DNA of 34,122 nt from the NCBI GenBank assembly GCA_028699085.1, contig JAQVVF010000011.1:1-34122 (forward strand), written 5' to 3'. Every line of letters starts with the position of its first letter. The stretch's first letter is position 1. Of this stretch, positions 14,689-21,567 are shown piece after piece. The position numbers and the translations under genes were made by a program. The notes beneath the pieces are model-generated. The model was not told where the DNA came from, made no database searches, and saw only the letters and a list, made by a program, of their open reading frames with translations. Source of the DNA: Patescibacteria group bacterium (lineage in GTDB: Bacteria > Patescibacteriota > JABMPQ01 > JAQVVF01).

Positions 14689-15492
14689 ATGCAAATAATT
14701 ATTTCTCAAAATTTAAGCAAATACAATAATTTAATTCAAGGTTTGGCGATTGGTGATTTTAAAAGATTAAGATTTGGTGAGGATAAGAGTGAGAACCATA
14801 TAAAACAGATTGTAAAGAATAGAAAAAATTATTTTAAAAATTTTGGTATTGATTTGAAAAATGTGGTGATGCAGAATCAAATTCATCAAACAAAAATTAC
14901 TTTGGTTACTGAAAAAGATTGCGGTAAAGGTGTTTTTAATCCCAATACTTATATTAAAGATAATGACGGCTTGATTACCAAAGATAAAAATATTTTTTTA
15001 GTATGTTTTACAGCTGACTGTCTGCCGATATCATTTTATGATCCAAAATTAAAGATTTGTGGAATTGCGCATTCTGGATGGAAGGGAACTTTAGGAAATA
15101 TTGCTCTTAAAATGATAAACGAATTTAAAAAGTTGGGCAGTGGTGTAAAAGATATTGTTGTGTACGTTGGGCCGGCAATTGGCAAGTGTTGTTATGAAAT
15201 TAGTAAGGCGAAAGACGATAGGGTCGTAAAATTTGAAAAATTCCTTCTTGGCCTAAAGCCTGCCTGCTCGGTAGGCAGGGCCAAGCCACAAGAAGAGTTG
15301 ATTATAAAAAAAAGAAAAAAAATATATTTAGATTTAAAAAAAATTGTTAGAGCAGAATTATTGAATACTGGCGTTCAAAATGAGAATATTGAAATTTCGG
15401 AAATTTGTACCAGTTGTGATGAAAGATTTCCATCTTATTATCGAGATAAGGGATTTAAATCTGATTTGTTAAGTATAATAGGTATGAAATAG
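14689..15492 (+). CDS. pgeF: YfiH/PgeF family protein (DUF152, laccase-like/peptidoglycan editing)
   Basis: Member of the YfiH/YlmD family, described as purine nucleoside phosphorylases with copper oxidase-like features and, in E. coli PgeF, as guarding peptidoglycan composition by removing L-Ser-containing precursors. The family core is present: NQIHQT, CFTADCLPISF (Cys ligand), IAHSGWKGTLGNI (His ligand) and YVGPAIGKCCYEI, with CTSCDERFPSYYRDKG near the C terminus. The 267-aa chain carries an in-frame GC-rich palindromic insert coding for about GLKPACSVGRAKPQ (15244-15295), apparently accommodated in a loop. Without it the length would be the family norm. Neighbouring murD fits a wall role. 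No Shine-Dalgarno site. Confidence 0.9.
   Translation: MQIIISQNLSKYNNLIQGLAIGDFKRLRFGEDKSENHIKQIVKNRKNYFKNFGIDLKNVVMQNQIHQTKITLVTEKDCGKGVFNPNTYIKDNDGLITKDKNIFLVCFTADCLPISFYDPKLKICGIAHSGWKGTLGNIALKMINEFKKLGSGVKDIVVYVGPAIGKCCYEISKAKDDRVVKFEKFLLGLKPACSVGRAKPQEELIIKKRKKIYLDLKKIVRAELLNTGVQNENIEISEICTSCDERFPSYYRDKGFKSDLLSIIGMK
15244..15295 (+). repeat. GC-rich palindromic element inserted in frame in pgeF
   Basis: Nested perfect inverted repeats: CTTCTTG (15244-15250)/CAAGAAG (15289-15295), CTTGGCC (15247-15253)/GGCCAAG (15279-15285) and CCTGCCT (15259-15265)/AGGCAGG (15273-15279). It is far more GC-rich than its surroundings. The core CGGTAGGCAGG (15269-15279) recurs with one change (CGGTAGACAGG) after murB at 24408-24418. 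It resembles Rickettsia palindromic elements in being read through in frame. Confidence 0.75.
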
Positions 15493-15493
15493 C

Positions 15494-15522
15494 TTGCGAA
15501 AGACAATATTTTTGGGTATGAT
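15494..15522 (+). promoter_or_regulatory. Candidate murD-ftsW promoter
   Basis: TTGCGA (15494-15499) and TATGAT (15517-15522) are 17 bp apart, directly after the pgeF stop. The leader would be about 50 nt and contains TGTTTTTAGTGTTTAAGTG repeats. Confidence 0.45.
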
Positions 15523-15577
15523 AATATTGAATGAAAAATTGTTTTTGTGTTTTTAGTGTTTAAGTGTTTATCTTTTT

Positions 15578-17038
15578 ATGACTATCGAAGACTTGAAAAA
15601 GAAAAATATCCACATACTAGGTGTTTCTGGTGCTGAAGGAAGCGCTGTTTTGGAATTTTTAGCAGATAATGGAATTAAGAATATTACTGCTCATGATTTT
15701 TGCGATGAAGATAAGTTTAAAGAAAGCTTTTTTTCATTTCATGACAGAATGACAAAGAAAGAAAAAGAAGAAGTCTTTAATAAAATAAAAGGTTTTAAAA
15801 TCAAATTTAATTATAAAGATACTTATTTAGACAAAATAGAAAATGCTGATCTTATTTTTGTGCCACAATCTTGGTTTAGATATCCGCAAAATGATTTATT
15901 GAATCAATATAAAGGAAAAATAGAGTTTTCAAATATTACGAAATTATATTTTCAATTTTGTAAAGGCAAGATTATCGGAGTAACAGGAACATCAGGAAAA
16001 TCAACAACTTCAGCATTGGTTAATGATGTTATGAAGCGAGGTTATAAAAATGGCAAAGTCTATTTTACAGGTAATGATCGTGAGAATGAGCAAATTTTGA
16101 AAAATATTTTTGAAATTAAAGAAAATGATATTTTGGTTGTTGAGGTTAGTAACAGACAATTAATGATTGATTTGAAGAAAAGTCCACATATCGGTATTAT
16201 TACCAATATTTCGCCGAATCATATGGATGATCACAAGACTTTTACTGATTACATTACGACAAAAAGAAGTTTAATCAGGTATCAAAAAAAAGGCGATTTT
16301 GCGATTTTGAATTTTGATAATGATATTACAAGAGATATTGGATTAGATGTTGATTCTTCGGTTTATTATTTTTCAAGAAAAGGCAGAGTTGAGAGAGGCG
16401 CTTTTGTCAAATTTAACGAAATTATTATTTTAGATGGTGCGAGAGAGCGAAGAATTTGTTCTGTTTTAGATCTAAAAATTCCTGGCCCGCATAATATTGA
16501 AAATGCTTTGGCAGCAAGTTTGGCTGGTTATTTAATGGGGATCAATACAAAAGATGTCCGAGAGGCATTGTTGGAATTTAAGGGTATAAAATCAAGATTG
16601 GAATTAGTGAGCGAAGTTGATGGTGTTTCATATATTGAAGATTCTTCAGCTTGCAGTCCAGATGGAACTGCTGTTGCTGTTTCATCTTTCAAAAAACCAA
16701 TGTTGTTGATTGTTGGAGGATCAAGAAAAAAACCATATCCTGGAGAATTTGATCGAATGGCTGATTCAATTATTAATTCAAAAGTAAAAATTGCCTTTTT
16801 GATTGGAGAGAGAGCAGAAACAATAAAACAAGCTTTGAAGAATTCGAGTATTAGATTTCAAAAAACAGGTCCAATCATTAAGATTTGTGAAGGTTTGGAA
16901 GATGCAGTGATATCGGCTAGCAAATCAGCAAAAAAAGGTGATATAGTAATTATGTCTCCTGGATGCGAAAGTTTTGGGATGTTTATTGATTATAGAGATC
17001 GAGCGAGACAATTTAAAAAACTAGTTAAAAGTTTATAA
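15578..17038 (+). CDS. murD: UDP-N-acetylmuramoyl-L-alanine--D-glutamate ligase
   Basis: Mur ligase that adds D-Glu to UDP-MurNAc-L-Ala. The three Mur domains are visible: an N-terminal Rossmann domain (IHILGVSGAEGSAVLEFL), the ATPase centre (GVTGTSGKSTTSALV; VEVSNRQL; NISPNHMDDH with the lysine-carbamate region after it) and the C-terminal domain (IEDSSACSPDGTAVAV; IVGGSRKKPYPGEF; MSPGCESFGMFIDYRDRARQFKKLV). The MSPGCxSFxxFxxxxxRxxxF ending is characteristic of MurD rather than MurC, MurE or MurF. At 486 aa it is slightly longer than E. coli MurD. ftsW follows. Confidence 0.93.
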   Translation: MTIEDLKKKNIHILGVSGAEGSAVLEFLADNGIKNITAHDFCDEDKFKESFFSFHDRMTKKEKEEVFNKIKGFKIKFNYKDTYLDKIENADLIFVPQSWFRYPQNDLLNQYKGKIEFSNITKLYFQFCKGKIIGVTGTSGKSTTSALVNDVMKRGYKNGKVYFTGNDRENEQILKNIFEIKENDILVVEVSNRQLMIDLKKSPHIGIITNISPNHMDDHKTFTDYITTKRSLIRYQKKGDFAILNFDNDITRDIGLDVDSSVYYFSRKGRVERGAFVKFNEIIILDGARERRICSVLDLKIPGPHNIENALAASLAGYLMGINTKDVREALLEFKGIKSRLELVSEVDGVSYIEDSSACSPDGTAVAVSSFKKPMLLIVGGSRKKPYPGEFDRMADSIINSKVKIAFLIGERAETIKQALKNSSIRFQKTGPIIKICEGLEDAVISASKSAKKGDIVIMSPGCESFGMFIDYRDRARQFKKLVKSL

Positions 17039-17039
17039 G

Positions 17040-17067
17040 GTAGAGACGTGATTAATTGCGTCTGTAC
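17040..17067 (+). repeat. 28-bp palindrome at the ftsW start
   Basis: GTAGAGACG (17040-17048) and CGTCTGTAC (17059-17067) are inverted copies with one mismatch, around TGATTAATTG, which is itself palindromic with G-T pairs. Similar GTAGAGACG palindromes are, as I recall, dispersed in cyanobacterial and CPR genomes. The upstream GTG codon (17048) of ftsW lies inside it. Confidence 0.65.
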
Positions 17068-17080
17068 AAATTTTTATAAA

Positions 17081-18190
17081 GTGGCTTTAAAACAAAAACC
17101 AGATTATGTATTTTTAGTAGTAACGCTTATTTTAATTGTTTTTGGTTTGATTATGTTATCATCTGCAAGCGTTGTTTTGTCATACCAGAATTTTGGTAAT
17201 AATTATTATTATTTTACTCATCAACTTTTGTTTGGCGTGTTGATTGGACTTGTGGCGATGTTTGTAGCTTATAAAATTGATTATCATAAATGGAAAAAAT
17301 TTGCTGCATTAATGTTAATTTTAACTTTAGTGTTGTTGATTTTAGTTTTTATTCCTGGACTTGGGTTTGAATATGGAGGTGCAAGAAGATGGGTTAACCT
17401 TGGGCCTTTAGGTACGATTCAGCCAACTGAAATTGCAAAATTAACTTTTCTTTTGTATTTGGCAACTTGGTTAGATAAGAGGTCTCAGGGAATAAAGGAC
17501 TGGAAATATAGTTTTGCGCCATTTTTGTTTATGCTAGCTGTTGTTGGAACATTGACGGTATTGCAACCTGATGTTGGGACAATGTCAGTAATTATGTTAA
17601 TGTCGATTGTAGTTTACTTTGTAGCTGGTGGAAAATTAACACATTTGGGGATATTGGGAGTTGGAGCTGTATTGATTATGATGTTATTAATTAAGATAGC
17701 GCCCTATAGAATGTCGCGGTTTACTGTATTTTTGAATCCGGAACTGGATCCGCAAGGAATTGGCTACCAAATAAATCAATCTTTGTTGGCAGTTGGATCT
17801 GGTGGAATCTTAGGAAGAGGTTTAGGCAAGAGTATCCAAAAGCATAATTATTTGCCAGAAGCATCTGGAGATTCTATTTTCGCAGTAATTGCTGAAGAAA
17901 TGGGTTTTGTCAGGATCATTTTTTTATTGTTGTTATTTTTATTTTTTGCCTATCTTGGATTTAGAATTGCGAAAAGAGCGCCAGATATGTATGGAAAGTT
18001 GATAGCAACAGGAATAACTGCCTGGGTTATTTTGCAGGCATTGATTAATATTTCAGCAATGATCTCTTTGATTCCTTTGACTGGTATCCCTTTGCCTTTT
18101 ATTTCGTATGGTGGTTCGGCGATTATTTCTTTGCTTGCTGCCTGTGGAATAATGCTAAATATATCAAAACAATCTAAAGTTTCTGATTGA
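17081..18190 (+). CDS. ftsW: Peptidoglycan glycosyltransferase FtsW (SEDS family)
   Basis: Polymerises lipid II at the division site. About ten membrane helices and the SEDS motifs are present: LIMLSSASVVLS in helix 1, GGARRWVNLGPLGTIQPTEIAKL, LQPDVGT, the PEASGDSIFAVIAEEMGF catalytic-side loop (with the Asp of PDVGT) and GIPLPFISYGGSAI near the end. I prefer GTG 17081 (MALKQKPDYVF, the usual FtsW N terminus; 369 aa) over GTG 17048, because the latter is inside a mobile-looking palindrome; the longer reading gives 380 aa. Which GTG is used is not settled. It follows murD closely, and its pairing with murD/murG and the absence of mreC/mreD or rodA neighbours favour FtsW over RodA. Confidence 0.92.
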   Translation: MALKQKPDYVFLVVTLILIVFGLIMLSSASVVLSYQNFGNNYYYFTHQLLFGVLIGLVAMFVAYKIDYHKWKKFAALMLILTLVLLILVFIPGLGFEYGGARRWVNLGPLGTIQPTEIAKLTFLLYLATWLDKRSQGIKDWKYSFAPFLFMLAVVGTLTVLQPDVGTMSVIMLMSIVVYFVAGGKLTHLGILGVGAVLIMMLLIKIAPYRMSRFTVFLNPELDPQGIGYQINQSLLAVGSGGILGRGLGKSIQKHNYLPEASGDSIFAVIAEEMGFVRIIFLLLLFLFFAYLGFRIAKRAPDMYGKLIATGITAWVILQALINISAMISLIPLTGIPLPFISYGGSAIISLLAACGIMLNISKQSKVSD

Positions 18191-18312
18191 ATCTAAAAGT
18201 AAAAAGTCAAAATTAAAAAGGCAAAAGTTGCAAGTAAAAAGTAAAAATCTAATTTATTTTTTTATTTTTCCCTTGCAGCTTTTTATTTTTTACTTTTGAC
18301 TTTTAACTTAAA
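18191..18312 (+). repeat. Imperfect long palindrome (family A, copy 2) upstream of murG
   Basis: Left arm AAAAGTAAAAAGTCAAAATT with GTTGCAAGTAAAAAG (about 18195-18248) and right arm containing CCCTTGCAGCTTTTTATTTT and TTTACTTTTGACTTTTAACT (about 18268-18308) are near reverse complements. Copy 1 has the same GTTGCAAG/TAGCTTTTG centre marks. Confidence 0.75.
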
Positions 18313-18324
18313 ATTCGCTATATT
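18296..18324 (+). promoter_or_regulatory. murG promoter with its -35 box in the repeat arm
   Basis: TTGACT (18296-18301), part of the repeat right arm, and TATATT (18319-18324) are 17 bp apart. ATG 18331 follows six bases after the -10 box, so the mRNA would be leaderless. Confidence 0.6.
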
Positions 18325-18330
18325 AACATT

Positions 18331-19938
18331 ATGAAAATACTTTTAGCAGGCGGTGGAACTGGCGGGCATATTATGCCTATTTTGGCTATAGTAAAGCAAA
18401 TTAATAGGATAAAACCAGGAGTGCAATTTTTGTGGATTGGGACTAAAAAAGGACTGGAATTTAAAATTGCCCGTGAAAATAATATCGAATTTAAAGCTGT
18501 CTTGGCTGGTAAGATGAGGCGGTATGTTTCATTTTGGAATATTGTTGATATGATAAAATTTCCGTTAGGGATTATTCAGGCTTATTTTAAAATCAAAAAA
18601 TTTAAGCCAGATGTTTGTTTCAGTAAAGGCGGATATGTTAGCGTGCCAACTGTTTTGGTTTGCAATCATTTCAAAATTCCGGTCTTGTTACATGAATCTG
18701 ATGTTGTCGCTGGCAAAACAAATCTATTTATGGCGAAATATGCCAATAAAATTGCATTAGGTTTTGAAGATGGTAAACAGAGTTTTAAAGATTATTCTAA
18801 TAAGATAGTTGTTACTGGTAATCCTGTTCGTGATGAGATTTTATCTGCAAACAGAGATACTGGTTTCAAAGATCTTAAGTTGAATAAAGATAAACCGGTA
18901 TTATTGATAATGGGCGGTAGTCAGGGAGCTCAAAGAATAAATGAATTAATTGGATTAGTTTTGCCAAAGCTATTAGAAAGATGGCAGATTATTCATCTTG
19001 TTGGACCAGAACATGGGAATCAGATTTTAGGAAATTTTAATGCTTTGGAAAACGATTATCATGTTTTCAAATTTTTAGATGGCAAAAAAATGGGTGAGGC
19101 TTTGACTGTTTCAACATTAGTTGTTTCAAGGTCGGGAGCGAATAGTTTGGCAGAAATTGCAGCATTAGGTAAGGCAGCAATATTAATTCCGTATCCTCAT
19201 GCAGCTTCAAATCATCAAAAGGCAAATGCGCAAGTTTATGAAAAAAATAATGCGGCGGTTATTTTAGATGAAAAAGGTTTAACTTCTGAAAAATTATTGA
19301 TTGAAATAAATAATTTACAGAATGATAAGAAGAAATTAGAAAAAATGCAGTTGGCAATGTTAAAAATGTCGAATAAAGAAGCAAATAATAAAATAGCAAC
19401 TGAAATTTTAAATTTGGCGAAGTCAAAAAATACGTTATCAAAAAGAAATAATAAAATTTTGATATTTGTCGAGGGTACTATTTTAATGCATAAGAAAGGT
19501 GTTGGAGAAACACGGGAAAATATTGTTTTGCAAGTTAAAAATAATGAGCCATCAATAAATGATTTTGCTAATTATATTATGATTGGTAAGGCAAATTTAA
19601 AATTAAAAAATTGGCAAGAACAGGGTGCAAAGATCTCATATTTAACTTCGAGGACAGTATCTGAAGAAATTGCTCAAATCGGAGAGGTATTAGCAAAAAA
19701 TAATTTTCCAGAAGGTGATTTGTTTTATCGAAAGGAAAATCAGCAGTATAAAAATATTATAGAATATGTAAAACCAAATATTTTTATTGAAGATGATTGT
19801 GAAAGTATCGGTGGATCAAAAGAGATTGCAATATTGCAAATTAATCCAGAAATTAAAAGTAATATTAAATCAATTGTTATTAAAGAATTCGCTGGCATTG
19901 ATAGTTTGCCTGATAATTATTTAGATTTGGTAAAATGA
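18331..19938 (+). CDS. murG: MurG glycosyltransferase fused to a HAD-like C-terminal domain
   Basis: Residues 1-365 are a complete MurG, which adds GlcNAc to lipid I to make lipid II at the inner membrane: GGGTGGHIMPILAI near the N terminus, LHESDVVAGKTN, VTGNPVRDEI, MGGSQGAQRIN, SRSGANSLAEIAALGKAAILIPYPHA and NHQKANA. A short Lys/Asn-rich linker (about 366-374) is followed by about 160 residues (375-535) with a HAD-like pattern: FVEGTIL (379-385), a LTSR motif (438-441) and IEDDCESIGG (486-495). HAD motif I should be DxDGT; here the nucleophilic Asp is Phe379 and the second Asp is Glu381, so phosphatase activity is doubtful. It is one uninterrupted frame. Function of the extra domain is unknown. 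Confidence 0.93.
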   Translation: MKILLAGGGTGGHIMPILAIVKQINRIKPGVQFLWIGTKKGLEFKIARENNIEFKAVLAGKMRRYVSFWNIVDMIKFPLGIIQAYFKIKKFKPDVCFSKGGYVSVPTVLVCNHFKIPVLLHESDVVAGKTNLFMAKYANKIALGFEDGKQSFKDYSNKIVVTGNPVRDEILSANRDTGFKDLKLNKDKPVLLIMGGSQGAQRINELIGLVLPKLLERWQIIHLVGPEHGNQILGNFNALENDYHVFKFLDGKKMGEALTVSTLVVSRSGANSLAEIAALGKAAILIPYPHAASNHQKANAQVYEKNNAAVILDEKGLTSEKLLIEINNLQNDKKKLEKMQLAMLKMSNKEANNKIATEILNLAKSKNTLSKRNNKILIFVEGTILMHKKGVGETRENIVLQVKNNEPSINDFANYIMIGKANLKLKNWQEQGAKISYLTSRTVSEEIAQIGEVLAKNNFPEGDLFYRKENQQYKNIIEYVKPNIFIEDDCESIGGSKEIAILQINPEIKSNIKSIVIKEFAGIDSLPDNYLDLVK

Positions 19939-19959
19939 AATATTTTGCTTTTGCATAAT

Positions 19960-19983
19960 AAAAAAACCCAAATGAATTGGGTT
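19960..19983. terminator. Terminator between convergent murG and small minus gene
   Basis: AACCCAA (19965-19971) pairs with TTGGGTT (19977-19983); on the minus strand it is followed by seven or more T. The stop codon of the minus-strand gene lies at its edge. Confidence 0.75.
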
Positions 19984-20215
19984 AGTACAAAGTAGAAGCA
20001 AGGGTAAATTGAAAAGTTAGATCAGTCAGAATTAATCCGACAACGAATGCTGGTTCGTTAATACGAAGAGTAAGCCTATTGACAACATCGGAAACTTCCT
20101 GGAAGCTGTCGATTTCGAAATATGGCTTGCCGTTATCAAGAAAATTCAATGGGCTGTTCAAGTATCCAACAAGTTGTTTTAGTTGTTCGCCAGTCAATTT
20201 GATTGTTGCGAGCAT
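19982..20215 (-). CDS. Hypothetical 77-aa protein
   Basis: A soluble 77-aa protein of unknown function encoded against the local direction. The start is well supported by AGGAGGGG just upstream of the ATG on the minus strand and by a perfect promoter (TTGACA-16 bp-TATAAT). A terminator follows its stop directly. The sequence has a helical first third (LTGEQLKQLVGYLNSPLNF), then a strand and Ile/Phe/Leu-rich C-terminal half, and no signal peptide or Cys. The tidy promoter-gene-terminator design, like the other small genes here, argues for a real gene of its own. I recognise no family. Confidence 0.75.
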   Translation of the reverse strand: MLATIKLTGEQLKQLVGYLNSPLNFLDNGKPYFEIDSFQEVSDVVNRLTLRINEPAFVVGLILTDLTFQFTLASTLY

Positions 20216-20240
20216 CTTCCCCTCCTTCTTCCTTTGTGGT

Positions 20241-20268
20241 TTGAAAGAGCAGGACGATTTATTATATT
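20241..20268 (+). promoter_or_regulatory. murC promoter
   Basis: TTGAAA (20241-20246) and TATATT (20263-20268) are 16 bp apart. The start codon at 20282 is 13 bases past the -10 box, leaving a leader of only about 5-8 nt. It overlaps the divergent promoter at 20261-20288. Confidence 0.5.
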
Positions 20269-20288
20269 CTCTAATTATATTATGTCAA
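20261..20288 (-). promoter_or_regulatory. Perfect-consensus promoter of the 77-aa gene, overlapping the murC start
   Basis: On the minus strand TTGACA (20288-20283) and TATAAT (20266-20261) match consensus fully with a 16-bp spacer. The -35 box is within the first codons of murC, so RNA polymerase bound here would compete with murC expression. Confidence 0.7.
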
Positions 20289-21544
20289 TAAATTTAGAAA
20301 AAATCAAAAAAGCTTATTTTATTGGAATTGGTGGCATCGGTGTTTCAGCTGTTGCGAGAATTTTTATGGAAAAAGGGATTCAAGTTTTTGGATCTGATTT
20401 GATTGAAAGTATTGTTACAAAAGACTTAACGAAAAAAGGAGCCAAAATTTTTATTGGCAAACATAATGCTGATAATTTGCCTGATAATGTTGATGTTGCG
20501 ATTCATACTGTTGCTGTAACTCTAGATAATCCGGAATTAGTCAAAGCTAAAGAATTGAAAATTCTGACAATGAGCTATCCTGAAGTTTTAGGTGAATTAA
20601 CAAAGAATAAATATTTAATTGCAGTATCGGGAACTCATGGCAAGACAACAACGACAGCAATGATTGGTTTGATGTTGGTCAACGCAGGATTAGATCCAAC
20701 TGTAATTGTTGGATCAAATATCAAAGAATTTGATGGAAATGCAAGGTTGGGCAAGAGTGATTATTTTGTAATTGAGGCTGATGAATATCGAAGAGCATTT
20801 TTGAATTATAATCCTAAAATAGCAGTTGTTTTAAATATTGAATTTGATCATCCTGATTGCTATAAAGATTTAGATGACGTGAAAGATGCATTCAATCTTT
20901 TTATGGCTAAGGCTGATTATATTGTTGATCATCCAGAAAATTTGATGAATGACTTGAATTTAAAATTAAAAGTCCCAGGCAAAGGTTTTCTTTTGGATGC
21001 ACTTTCCGCACGAGAAGTTGGCAGGATATTAGAAATTGATGACAAAATAATTAAAGAGAGTTTAGAAAGTTATCAAGGTTCTTGGAGAAGATTTGAAATA
21101 AAAGGTGAGAGAAACGGTATTATTGTAGTTGATGATTATGCTCATCATCCGACAGAAGTAAAATCAACTTTGCAAGCTGCAAAAGAGAAATATCCAGATA
21201 AAAACATTATTTGTGTTTTTCAGCCGCATCATCAAGATCGTTTTAATGCATTGTTTGAAGAGTTTGTCGATTCTTTCAAGGATGCAGATAAAGTTGTGAT
21301 GTGTGATGTTTATCATGTGGCTGGTCGTGAAGATGATGAAAAAGTAAAAAGTAAAAACGTAAAAGTTGTAAATAAAAATTCAAAAGAACTGGCGGAACGG
21401 ATTGGCAAAAAAGTGGTTTACGTTGGTTCTTTGGATAAAGCTTTGGATTGGTTAATAAAAAATGTTAAAGCCGGTGATGTGGTGATTACAATGGGAGCTG
21501 GAGATGTGACTAAATTAAATGATGAATTAATAGCAAAAATATAA
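20282..21544 (+). CDS. murC: UDP-N-acetylmuramate--L-alanine ligase
   Basis: Mur ligase that adds L-Ala to UDP-MurNAc. Motifs in order: GIGGIGVSAVARIF (N-terminal Rossmann domain), VSGTHGKTTTTAMI (P-loop), EADEYRRAF and NIEFDHPDCYKD (central domain), VDDYAHHPTEVKSTL and FQPHHQDRF (C-terminal domain). I start at ATG 20282 (MSINLEKIKKAYFIG), where homologues begin; a longer frame from 20183 would add residues lying over the upstream divergent gene. At 420 aa it is shorter than E. coli MurC (about 490). Near residue 355 an A-rich stretch codes DEKVKSKNVKVVNKNSKE, which at DNA level looks like one arm of the intergenic family A repeat. Confidence 0.94.
   Translation: MSINLEKIKKAYFIGIGGIGVSAVARIFMEKGIQVFGSDLIESIVTKDLTKKGAKIFIGKHNADNLPDNVDVAIHTVAVTLDNPELVKAKELKILTMSYPEVLGELTKNKYLIAVSGTHGKTTTTAMIGLMLVNAGLDPTVIVGSNIKEFDGNARLGKSDYFVIEADEYRRAFLNYNPKIAVVLNIEFDHPDCYKDLDDVKDAFNLFMAKADYIVDHPENLMNDLNLKLKVPGKGFLLDALSAREVGRILEIDDKIIKESLESYQGSWRRFEIKGERNGIIVVDDYAHHPTEVKSTLQAAKEKYPDKNIICVFQPHHQDRFNALFEEFVDSFKDADKVVMCDVYHVAGREDDEKVKSKNVKVVNKNSKELAERIGKKVVYVGSLDKALDWLIKNVKAGDVVITMGAGDVTKLNDELIAKI
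21339..21385 (+). repeat. Single A-rich repeat arm inside murC
   Basis: AAAGTAAAAAGTAAAAACGT followed by AAAAGTTGTAAATAAAAA closely matches the left arm of intergenic copies 1 and 2 (units AAAAGTAAAAAGT and AAAAGTTGCAAGTAAAAA). It is read in frame as a Lys/Asn/Val-rich loop. Chance similarity in A-rich DNA cannot be excluded. Confidence 0.4.
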
Positions 21545-21567
21545 ATTTTAAAATAATTAAAAATAAA

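Noticed and set aside
18331-19938. MurG extension as a frameshift or stop read-through artefact
   Set aside because: The frame is continuous, codon use is even, and the added segment has coherent domain-like motifs.
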